Assembly: GCF_027625935.1 (NCBI RefSeq)
Contig: NZ_CP115300.1
Location: 1,302,001-1,366,000 of the forward strand
Direction: 5' to 3'
DNA: 64,000 bases
Source of the DNA: Streptomyces camelliae
Lineage (GTDB): Bacteria > Actinomycetota > Actinomycetes > Streptomycetales > Streptomycetaceae
Below are positions 1-6,739 of the stretch, one piece after another (the stretch's first letter is position 1; each line of letters opens with the position of its first letter). A model generated the notes under the pieces. The model made no database searches and had not been told where the DNA came from. It saw nothing but the letters and a program-made list of their open reading frames with translations. Position numbers and translations under genes: made by a program.

Positions 1-839
1 GCATGGGCTCGCTGCGCATCCCGGCGGCGAACTGCGGTCTGGTCACACTGAAGCCCGGACACGGGGTGGTGCCGGCCGGGATCGGCCACGGCGACTGGTT
101 CGGCATGGCGGAGAACGGCCCGCTCGCCACCACGGTCGAGGATCTGCGGCTGATGCTGGACGTGCTCGCCGGCAGCGCGCTCCCCCGGACGTCGGAGCCC
201 GTGTCGCTGCGGATCGCCGTGGCCCTGCGCAGCCCGCTGGCCGGGATCAGCGTGAGCAGGCCGTATACGACCGCGGTCCGGGAGGCGGCCGGGGTGCTGG
301 CGCGGGGCGGGCACCAGGTGCGGCGGGCCGAGCCGCCGTATCCCCTCTCCCTGGGCGTGACCGCGCTGCGGCACTGGACGGCGGGGACGGCTGTGGACGC
401 CGAGGGCCTGGACCCGGCCCGGCTGGCCCGGCGGACCCGCGTGCACGCGGCGCTGGGCCGGCGTTCCGTCGGCTCGGTGCGGACCGGCGACGCCCGCGAG
501 CGGCTTCGCGCGCACCTGACGCCCTTCTTCACCGAGCACGACGTCCTGCTCACCCCGGCCCTGGCCCGCCGCTCCCCCGCGGCCGGCCCGTGGCACGAGC
601 GCGGCTGGCTGCGCAACATCCTCGCCAACACCGCGTACTCCCCGTTCACCCCGCCGTGGAACCTGACGGGCTGGCCCGCGATGTCGGTCCCCGTCGGCAC
701 CCTGCCCTCGGGCGCCCCCTGCGCCGTACAGCTCGTCGGACGGCCGGGCTCGGAGGATGTCCTGCTGGGGCTGGCGGAGGAGCTGGAGAAGCGGCGGCCC
801 TGGCAGCGGACGGCACCGATGACCGGTGCCGGCTCCTGA
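1..839 (+). CDS. Amidase signature family protein, C-terminal part (truncated by window start)
   Basis: This is the 3' part of an amidase-signature hydrolase gene, a family that hydrolyses amide bonds with a Ser-cisSer-Lys triad. The visible protein opens inside the signature: MGSLRIPAANCG corresponds to the GGSIR-PA--CG segment of the family, and its Ser is the acyl-enzyme nucleophile. The catalytic Lys and cis-Ser lie upstream, outside the window. The C-terminal half has the usual family features, including PWNLTGWPAMSVPVG and PCAVQLVGRPG near the end. The ATG at 3 is internal to the gene and is not a start. No signal peptide can be judged. Specificity cannot be assigned from this part. The converging GNAT gene follows only 6 bp downstream. 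Confidence 0.9.
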   Translation, partial: MGSLRIPAANCGLVTLKPGHGVVPAGIGHGDWFGMAENGPLATTVEDLRLMLDVLAGSALPRTSEPVSLRIAVALRSPLAGISVSRPYTTAVREAAGVLARGGHQVRRAEPPYPLSLGVTALRHWTAGTAVDAEGLDPARLARRTRVHAALGRRSVGSVRTGDARERLRAHLTPFFTEHDVLLTPALARRSPAAGPWHERGWLRNILANTAYSPFTPPWNLTGWPAMSVPVGTLPSGAPCAVQLVGRPGSEDVLLGLAEELEKRRPWQRTAPMTGAGS

Positions 840-845
840 ACCTGT

Positions 846-1331
846 CTACTCCAGGGACCGGTGCATGATGTGCAGCCCCACCCGGCCGTGCCGGGGGTGG
901 TCGTACGCCTGCGGGACCGTGCCCAGGATCGTGAAGCCGAGGGAGGTCCACAGGGCGACGGCGGGATTGGTCTCGACCACGGCGTTGAAGACCATCGCGC
1001 GGTAGCCGTGCGCCCTGGCCTCGGCCAGGACGTGTTCGGCGAGGGCGCGGCCGACGCCCTGGCCGGTGCAGTCGGGGTCGACCATGAAGCCGGCATTGGC
1101 CACGCGGGCGGCGGGGCCGCCGTAGTTGGAGGTGAGGTAGGCCGAGCCGACCACGTCTCCCGCGGGGTTCTCGGCGACATACACGCGCTTGGCCGGGCTC
1201 ATCCACAGGGCGCGGGCGTCGTCCTCGCTCGTTTCCGGGTCCCAGGCGTAGGTCTCGGCGGCGGCGACGATCCGGTGCCAGAAAGGCCAGATCCGCGGCC
1301 AGTCGGCGGCCGCGGCTTCTCTGATCAGCAT
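846..1331 (-). CDS. GNAT family N-acetyltransferase
   Basis: A 161-residue single-domain GCN5-related acetyltransferase that would transfer acetyl from acetyl-CoA to an unknown amine. The acetyl-CoA pyrophosphate loop is visible as CTGQGVGRALAEHVLAEA, and the C-terminal half has the usual NPAVALWTSLGFTILGTVPQAYDH segment. The length is normal for a complete family member. It converges on the amidase gene. A short gene on the same strand lies 73 bp upstream, so the two may be cotranscribed. The substrate (small molecule, aminoglycoside-like compound or protein N-terminus) cannot be told from the sequence. No clear Shine-Dalgarno precedes the ATG, so the start is less certain than the family. 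Confidence 0.88.
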   Translation of the reverse strand: MLIREAAAADWPRIWPFWHRIVAAAETYAWDPETSEDDARALWMSPAKRVYVAENPAGDVVGSAYLTSNYGGPAARVANAGFMVDPDCTGQGVGRALAEHVLAEARAHGYRAMVFNAVVETNPAVALWTSLGFTILGTVPQAYDHPRHGRVGLHIMHRSLE

Positions 1332-1404
1332 GGGCGTGAGTCTGCCAGGCCGGCCCCGGCAGCCACGCCCACGCGTACGGCGATCGCGAACGGATCCGCC
1401 CGGC

Positions 1405-1578
1405 TCAGTCGACGCTGGGCAGGATGTGCGGCTCGGCGAGGTCGTCCTCGTAGCCCGCGAGACGGATGGGCGCCGACCGGGCCCACACGTCGAGGCTGCC
1501 GAGCTCGCCGGGCCGTCGGCCCCCGCGCTCCGTCTGTTCCTCGGGGCGTTGCTCGCGATTCGTCTTCTCCGGTGTCAC
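1405..1578 (-). CDS. Small acidic-tailed protein of 57 residues, not recognised
   Basis: A short gene starting at GTG, preceded by a near-perfect ribosome binding site (AAGGAG, six bases before GTG). The product has a charged, disordered-looking first half rich in Glu, Arg and Gln, then a well-ordered-looking second half with LGSLDVWARSAPIRLAGYED, ending HILPSVD at the stop. No Cys, no membrane segment and no signal peptide are visible. The split into a polar leader and a sharply different C-terminal core is compatible with a ribosomally made peptide precursor or a small regulator, but no modifying enzyme lies nearby. The next gene on this strand is a GNAT acetyltransferase 73 bp downstream. 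The ribosome binding site and coherent codon use make it a likely real gene. Function unknown. Confidence 0.7.
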   Translation of the reverse strand: MTPEKTNREQRPEEQTERGGRRPGELGSLDVWARSAPIRLAGYEDDLAEPHILPSVD

Positions 1579-1998
1579 CGCGCACTCCTTATGTGTCGGG
1601 TCACCCTCGGGGACCTGCCGGACAGCATGTGCTCCGGTGCTGGACGCCCGCTCGGGTCTGGATGGAAGGCCAGTTCGGACGCGGTGGCGCCGGTACGTAC
1701 GGACGTCGGGTGTGGGTGGGACCCAGTACTGCTGTCCGTTCCTTACAGGGTAACCAAATGAGCGGAGGTCCGCTCGATAGGGAGTGCAAACAAGCTGTAA
1801 CTCCTATGAGTCATGCGGCACCTCAATGACCCTCAATATGCCGCTATATGCCATAACGCGCATCACTCGCCCCACACCGCGATTCACCCGGTTGGTCTAC
1901 TGGGCGACGCGGCACGGTTCAGGTGCTGTTGGCCGAGCGGCAAGCTCGCCCTGATCTGCTGGTGGCGGACAACGGCTGTCTCGCGGAAGGACTGACGC
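1579..1998. other. Divergent intergenic region between the 57-residue gene and the HD-like gene
   Basis: About 420 bp without a convincing gene. The part from about 1740 to 1880 is clearly richer in A and T than its surroundings, which fits promoters for the two divergent genes. It holds a small perfect dyad, TTACAGGGTAA, at about 1742-1752. I could not define a clean -35/-10 pair for either gene. Confidence 0.5.
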
Positions 1999-2394
1999 AT
2001 GGAGCTGCGCAGCGTCGAGGAGCTGATGGATCTGCTGTACGCCGGCCGGCATCAGGACGCGCTGCGGACCGCGGCGCTGCTGCGCCGCAGCCGTCCCGCC
2101 GACAAGGAGCTCCAGGTGGCGGGGCTGGTGCACGGGATCGGGCCGGTACTGCGCCCGGGTGACGAGGCGGGCCGGGCCCGCAGCGCGGCCGAGGCGGTGC
2201 GTCCGCTGCTCGGGGAGCGGGTGTTCCGGCTGGTACGCGGGGACGGCTCGCCCGCCGACGACGATCTGCTGCGGCTGCGCCAGGCCGCCGAGGAGGGCCG
2301 GACCGCGGCCTTCGACGCCGGTGTGCTGGAGGACTGGCGCACCGTCCTGGAACTCCTCGCGGCCCGGCACGCGAGGCTCGGCGCCGTGGACTGA
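1999..2394 (+). CDS. HD-domain-like protein with degenerate metal site
   Basis: A 131-residue helical protein resembling the short HD phosphohydrolase/inositol-oxygenase-like family (PhnZ relatives). The first helix (H18-Q-D-A-L-R-T-A-A) and the segment 39-49 align by eye with the family pattern. However, the diagnostic His-Asp pair reads His45-Gly46 (LVHGIG), and the following ligand His is Pro49. A metal-dependent oxygenase or phosphohydrolase would need those ligands, so the protein is probably not a normal catalyst. It is also short for the family (usually about 180-200 residues). An SDR gene starts 50 bp downstream on the same strand and may share its transcript. It may be a non-catalytic homologue with a binding role, or a gene in decay. 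The reading frame itself is intact. Confidence 0.6.
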   Translation: MELRSVEELMDLLYAGRHQDALRTAALLRRSRPADKELQVAGLVHGIGPVLRPGDEAGRARSAAEAVRPLLGERVFRLVRGDGSPADDDLLRLRQAAEEGRTAAFDAGVLEDWRTVLELLAARHARLGAVD

Positions 2395-2444
2395 GGGCTT
2401 GCACACCCCTGTCTTCTGACGGTCCGTCATGAGACGGTACGGCG

Positions 2445-3245
2445 ATGACGTCGTCGTACGCGTTGAGCGGCAGGGCGGCCGTCGTCACCGGCGGCACACG
2501 GGGGATCGGGCGGGCCGTGGCCGAGGGGCTCACGGCGGCCGGGGCGCTGGTGTGCGTGACAGCGCGGGACGCGGCCGAGGTACGGCGCACGGCCGCCGCG
2601 CTGGGCGGGATCGGGCTGGCCGGGGACGTCGCCGCGCCGGGGCATCTGGAGGCGCTGACGGACCTGGCGCTGCGTGAGTTCGGACGGCTGGACGTCGTCG
2701 TCAACAACGCGGCGACGAACCGACCGTACGGCCCGCTGATGGACGCCGGCCCGGAGGAGTGGCGGGCGGCGTTCGCCGTCAACGTCGAGGCTCCGCTGCG
2801 GCTGGTGCGGTGCGCCTGGCGGGGCTGGATGCGCGAGCACGGCGGGGCCGTCGTCAACGTGTGCACCGAGGGCGCCGGTCACGTGGGCCCGAACGTCGGG
2901 GCGTACGGCACGACCAAGGCGGCCCTGCTCCATCTCACCGGGCAGCTCGCGGGTGAACTCGCGCCCCGGGTGCGGGTGAACTCCGTCTCCCCCGGGCTGG
3001 TGCGCACCGAGATGGCCCGGTTCGTGTGGGATCCGGGCGAGGAGGAGGTGGCCGCGGGGCTGCCGCTCGGGCGGATCGGGGAGCCGACGGACGTGGCGCG
3101 GGCGGTGGTGTGGCTCGCGTCGGACGCCGCCGAGTGGATCACAGGCGCGGATCTGCTGGTGGACGGCGGGACGCGGGTGCGCGCCGCGTCCACCGCGGGG
3201 CCGTACGCGGTGCACGGGCGACTGCGCGGGGTGCCCGAGATCTAG
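2445..3245 (+). CDS. Short-chain dehydrogenase/reductase
   Basis: A 266-residue classical SDR with a Rossmann fold. The cofactor loop TGGTRGIG is at residues 15-22, NNAA at 87-90, and the catalytic pair is Tyr154-x3-Lys158 in AYGTTK. The C-terminal WITGADLLVDGGT segment is typical of the family. The Ser that normally polarises the substrate carbonyl, 13 residues before the Tyr, is Thr141 (VNVCTEGAG). That change is tolerated in some members. No acidic residue at the end of strand 2 is obvious (VTARDAAE), so NADP is possible. The substrate is unknown. The gene lies 50 bp after the HD-like gene and is followed by a hairpin that may end the transcript. Confidence 0.9.
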   Translation: MTSSYALSGRAAVVTGGTRGIGRAVAEGLTAAGALVCVTARDAAEVRRTAAALGGIGLAGDVAAPGHLEALTDLALREFGRLDVVVNNAATNRPYGPLMDAGPEEWRAAFAVNVEAPLRLVRCAWRGWMREHGGAVVNVCTEGAGHVGPNVGAYGTTKAALLHLTGQLAGELAPRVRVNSVSPGLVRTEMARFVWDPGEEEVAAGLPLGRIGEPTDVARAVVWLASDAAEWITGADLLVDGGTRVRAASTAGPYAVHGRLRGVPEI

Positions 3246-3259
3246 GCGGCGACGCGGCC

Positions 3260-3277
3260 CGGCCCCCGAAGGGGCCG
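3260..3277 (+). terminator. Hairpin after the SDR gene
   Basis: A 7-bp GC stem (CGGCCCC/GGGGCCG) closed by a CGAA tetraloop, 15 bp after the SDR stop codon. There is no U tract, as usual for streptomycete terminators. Confidence 0.55.
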
Positions 3278-3396
3278 CAGTCCCATGGGGTCTGCAAGAG
3301 GATTTCAACCACGAAGAACGCGTCACCTGCGCACCGGGCACTCCGGCACGACCGCTTCACCGTACGGGACACCCGCCCGTGCCGGCCACCGGATTA

Positions 3397-3412
3397 GGTG
3401 AGGGGGCTCACC
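3397..3412 (-). terminator. Hairpin overlapping the stop codon of the zinc-ribbon SDR
   Basis: A perfect 6-bp stem (GGTGAG/CTCACC) with a four-base G loop. It covers the TGA of the minus-strand SDR gene and sits in the convergent space between the two SDR genes. Confidence 0.45.
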
Positions 3413-4910
3413 ACTTGCCGGGCGCGTAGTCCTTCATGAAGACGCCGTACAGGTCCTCGCCCGCCTCGCCGCGCACGATCGGGTCGTAGACGCGGGCGGC
3501 GCCGTCGACCAGGTCGAGCGGGGCGTGGAAGCCGGCCTCGGCGAGGCGCAGCTTCTCGAAGTGCGGGCGCTCGTCGGTGATCCAGCCGGTGTCGACGGAG
3601 GTCATGAGGATGCCGTCGGTGTCGAACATCTCCTGGGCGCTGGTCCGCGTGACCATGTTCATGGCCGCCTTCGCCGCGTTGGTGTTCGGGTGCCCGGCGC
3701 CCTTGTAGCCACGGCTGAAGACGCCCTCCATCGCCGAGACGTTGACGACGTAGGCGCGTTTGCTGGCCGCCTTCTTCGCCGCGTCGGCCATGGCCGGGCG
3801 CAGCGCGCTGATGAGGATGAACGGCGCGGTGTAGTTGCACAGCTGGGTCTCCAGCAGCTCCACCGGGGAGATCTGCTCGATGGTCTGCACCCAGGTGTTG
3901 GTGTCGACGACGTCGGGCACGAGGCCGCCGGCGTCGATCGCGGTGCCCTCGACATGGCGGGCGATGCTGGCGTTGCCCGCGACGAGGGCGAGGTCGGCGA
4001 CCTTCTGCGCGTCCAGGCCGCTGGTGCCGACGGGCAGCGCGGCGATGCCGTCGACCGCGCCCGAGTTGAAGGCGCCGATGACGGAGTGGGCGGGCAGCTC
4101 ACCGGCGGGCAGCGGGGCGGCCTCGCCCTCGACCAGGGCCGCGTAGGCGGAGGGCAGCCGGCGGACGGTCTGGGTCGCGTTGTTGATCAGGATGTCGAGC
4201 GGGCCCGCCTCGGCGACCTGCTCGGCCAGCGCGACGGCCTGGGCCGGGTCGCGCAGGTCGATGCCGACGACCTCCAGGCGGTGGAGCCAGTCCGCGGAGT
4301 CCTCCATCGCCTTGAACCGGCGGATGGCGTCCTTGGGGAAGCGCGTGGTGACGGTGGTGTGGGCGCCGTCGCGCAGCAGCCGCAGCGCGATGTACATGCC
4401 GATCTTGGCCCGGCCGCCGGTGAGCAGGGCGCGCTTGCCGGTGAGGTCGGCGCGGGCGTCGCGCTTGGCCCGGTTGGTGCGGGCGCAGTCCGGGCAGAGC
4501 TGGTGGTAGAAGTAGTCGACCTCGACGTAGCGGCCCTTGCAGGTGTAGCAGGAACGCGGGCGCTGGAGTATGCCCGCGATCTTGCCTTCCTCGATCTTGG
4601 AGGAGGGCAGCAGGCCCTCGGTCTCGTCGTCGATGCGCTCGGCGGAGCCGGTCGCGGTGGCCTCGGTGACGGCGCGGTCGTGCGCGGTCTTGGCGGCCCG
4701 GCGCTCCTGGCGGCGGCGCTGCTTGACCGTTCGGTAGATGTGCGAGGTGGCCCGCCGCACCCTGATCGCGTCGGGGTGGTCGACGTCGAGCTGGTCGAGC
4801 TCCTCCAGCACGCTCAGGCAGACAGCCAGCCGCTCCGGGTCGATCCCCGGCCCGTAGACCACCTCGTCCGTGGCCATGGAGGCCATGGAGCCGTCCTCTG
4901 TCACCGTCAT
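3408..4910 (-). CDS. Large SDR-fold protein with N-terminal zinc ribbon and no catalytic tyrosine
   Basis: A 500-residue protein in three parts. Residues 1-115 are a charged helical region. Residues 121-142 form a zinc-ribbon-like knuckle (C121-x2-C124, C139-x2-C142). From 157 on there is an SDR Rossmann domain with TGGRAKIG at 164-171 and NNAT at 243-246. An insertion of about 100 residues separates NNAT from Ser392 in VVNVSAMEG. The active-site Tyr-x3-Lys reads Thr410-x3-Lys414 (HPNTNAAK), so the usual acid/base Tyr is absent. The family is known, but this member may bind nucleotide without ordinary reductase activity or use another residue. A downstream start (Met9 or Met12) is possible. 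A repeat-rich 333-bp spacer lies upstream of it. The substrate and the role of the ribbon are unknown. Confidence 0.85.
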   Translation of the reverse strand: MTVTEDGSMASMATDEVVYGPGIDPERLAVCLSVLEELDQLDVDHPDAIRVRRATSHIYRTVKQRRRQERRAAKTAHDRAVTEATATGSAERIDDETEGLLPSSKIEEGKIAGILQRPRSCYTCKGRYVEVDYFYHQLCPDCARTNRAKRDARADLTGKRALLTGGRAKIGMYIALRLLRDGAHTTVTTRFPKDAIRRFKAMEDSADWLHRLEVVGIDLRDPAQAVALAEQVAEAGPLDILINNATQTVRRLPSAYAALVEGEAAPLPAGELPAHSVIGAFNSGAVDGIAALPVGTSGLDAQKVADLALVAGNASIARHVEGTAIDAGGLVPDVVDTNTWVQTIEQISPVELLETQLCNYTAPFILISALRPAMADAAKKAASKRAYVVNVSAMEGVFSRGYKGAGHPNTNAAKAAMNMVTRTSAQEMFDTDGILMTSVDTGWITDERPHFEKLRLAEAGFHAPLDLVDGAARVYDPIVRGEAGEDLYGVFMKDYAPGKW

Positions 4911-5035
4911 CGCGCTGCCGCTTCCCTGATCACCCGCGCAGCGCGCCGACTCGCGCCCGCTTTCGAACGGGGAATTTTACGGAGAGCGGGGGTCAGGAAC
5001 CAAACCGTCTCAGGAAACCCCCTGGGGACACCCGC

Positions 5036-5214
5036 GGCCGCCGACGGCGAGGACGCCCCACGGGAGCCACCCGCACCCCGGACGAGGGTGGTGCGGGTGG
5101 TGCGGTGTGGTGCCGGTGGTGCTGGTGGTGCGGGTGGGAACCCTCGAACATCGAACCCGCAGGCCGCCGACGGGCGAAGAGGCCCCACGGGGGCCACCCG
5201 CACCCGACGACGAG
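5036..5214. repeat. Two imperfect 51-53 bp direct repeats around a GGT-rich tract
   Basis: Unit A (5036-5086) and unit B (5162-5214) share most bases, from GGCCGCCGACG through CCACCCGCACCC to GACGAG. Between them, about 5087-5140, is a low-complexity tract made of GGTGGTGC-like words. The whole fills most of the 333-bp gap between two minus-strand genes, and I see no gene in it. Confidence 0.75.
5181..5195 (-). terminator. Hairpin after the WS/DGAT gene
   Basis: A GGCCCC/GGGGCC stem of 6 bp with a three-base loop, inside repeat unit B and about 50 bp after the stop of the wax ester synthase gene. The matching spot in unit A has a broken stem. Confidence 0.4.
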
Positions 5215-5243
5215 AGCGGCACGGGTGGGCGGGTGGTCGTCCC

Positions 5244-6575
5244 TCACAGCTCGCAGGCCGACAGCAACGTCTCGACCTCGGCCGACACCGCGTACGCGAA
5301 CCGGTCCAGGTCCGGCACGGCCTCCGCGTCGGCGACCAGCCCGTAGTGCACACGGCCGCGGTACGTCGAGATCGCCACCGCCAGTGCCTGCCCGGGCGCG
5401 AGCGGGGCCAGTGGATACACCTCCCTCAGCTCCTGTCCGCCGAGGCGCAGCCCCAGCCCGGGCAGGGGCACGCTGGTGACCAGGATGTCGAACCAGAGCC
5501 GGGCGGCCTGGCCGACCAGCGGCCCGCCGAGCCGGTGCCCGAGCGCCGGGACGTGGTCGGCGAGCAACGCGACCGCGCCGGCGCCCCGGTTCGGCCCTGC
5601 GTCCTTGTTGCGGACCATCGCCGTGCGCACGGTGTCGAGGCGGCCGAGCGGGTCGGACTGGTCCACCGGAAGCCGTATCAGATAGCCGGAGAGCCGGTTG
5701 CCCTGCGGGTGCGCGGTGCGCGGGCGGCGCCGGGAGACGGGGATGAGGGCGCGGGGCGCCACGCCCTTGGTGGACTCGCCGCGCTCCTCCAGCCAGCGGC
5801 GTAGGGCGCCCGCGACGACGGCGATGAGGACGTCGTTGACCGTGCCGCCGGCGCTCTTGCGCACCCGGTGCACGTCGTCGATGTCGACGACCACACCGGC
5901 GGTGCGGCGAGTGCCGCTCGGGGCCGAGGTGAGCGCGGAGGAGGGCCGCATGCCGAGCGTGGAGCGGGCGAGGGAGGCGCCGATGTCCAGGGCCCGGCCC
6001 GCGTCGGACAGGGCGCCCCGGACCAGCCCGGGGACCATGCCCGGCAGCCTGCGTACGTCCGTCAGCAGGCCGCGCGGCGGTTCCAGGGCGCGCGGCGGCC
6101 GCTCGGGCAGGTCCACCGGGTCCAGGACACCGGCGGCGAGCTTCAGCGCGCGCAGCCCGTCGGCGAGGGCGTGGTGGAACTTGAACAGCACCGCGAAGGA
6201 CATCCCGTCCTCGCCGGGCAGGACGTGCGCCTCCCACGGCGGGCGGCCGCGCTCCAGCGGGCGTTCCATCAGCCGGCCGGCGACCGCGTGGAAGTCGGCC
6301 GTCGGGGCGTGCAGCCGGACGTGGTTCAGCGGGTCGAAGTCCGGGTCGGTCTCGCGGGCGGCGCCGCCGAAGGCGAGCGGCTGCCACACGTCGCGGATGC
6401 GCAGGCGGAGCCCGGGTACGGCGGCGGCGCGGGCGGCGAGCAGGTCGGCCGCGTGGGCGCCGGCGGTGGGCGAGTGGGCACCGAAGACGCCGAGCGCGCC
6501 GAGGTGCATCGGATGCCGGTCGGACTCGATGTTCCAGAACGCCAGGTCGAGTGGAGCGAGCAGATCGGAAGTCAA
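5244..6575 (-). CDS. Wax ester synthase/diacylglycerol acyltransferase
   Basis: A 443-residue acyltransferase of the bacterial WS/DGAT family, which esterifies fatty alcohols or diacylglycerol with acyl-CoA to make neutral storage lipid. The catalytic motif HHxxxDG is present as HHALADG at about residues 134-140, inside FKFHHALADGLRALKL. The conserved NDVL motif follows in the C-terminal half (TVNDVLIAVVAGALRRW), with GNRLSGY after it. The length is normal. The start is TTG, preceded by GTGAGGCA about five bases upstream. Streptomycetes make triacylglycerol in late growth with such enzymes, and S. coelicolor has several. The upstream spacer is AT-richer, contains TTGACC, and could hold the promoter. 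It belongs to no obvious operon. Confidence 0.92.
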   Translation of the reverse strand: MTSDLLAPLDLAFWNIESDRHPMHLGALGVFGAHSPTAGAHAADLLAARAAAVPGLRLRIRDVWQPLAFGGAARETDPDFDPLNHVRLHAPTADFHAVAGRLMERPLERGRPPWEAHVLPGEDGMSFAVLFKFHHALADGLRALKLAAGVLDPVDLPERPPRALEPPRGLLTDVRRLPGMVPGLVRGALSDAGRALDIGASLARSTLGMRPSSALTSAPSGTRRTAGVVVDIDDVHRVRKSAGGTVNDVLIAVVAGALRRWLEERGESTKGVAPRALIPVSRRRPRTAHPQGNRLSGYLIRLPVDQSDPLGRLDTVRTAMVRNKDAGPNRGAGAVALLADHVPALGHRLGGPLVGQAARLWFDILVTSVPLPGLGLRLGGQELREVYPLAPLAPGQALAVAISTYRGRVHYGLVADAEAVPDLDRFAYAVSAEVETLLSACEL

Positions 6576-6686
6576 GGGCTTGCCTCACGCGCGACGACGG
6601 GTGGATGTGCAGTCACTCGCAGTGAATCTCCGACAAGCGATTACGGTCAAGTATGATCAGGCTACGCTCAGTTAACAGCAGATTAA

Positions 6687-6723
6687 GTCCCGCCCCTCCA
6701 ACAGGGGTGGGCAGGGGCGGGAC
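6687..6723 (-). terminator. Strong hairpin after the GH92 gene
   Basis: A perfect 10-bp stem (GTCCCGCCCC/GGGGCGGGAC) with a 17-base loop, starting 17 bp past the stop codon of the minus-strand mannosidase gene. It also insulates the downstream WS/DGAT gene. Confidence 0.75.
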
Positions 6724-6739
6724 CACGTGATATGTCAGC

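Noticed and set aside
5087..5140. CRISPR-like or minisatellite array in the GGT-rich tract
   Set aside because: The words are 6-9 bp, irregular and without spacers of constant length; it is a low-complexity tract, not an array.
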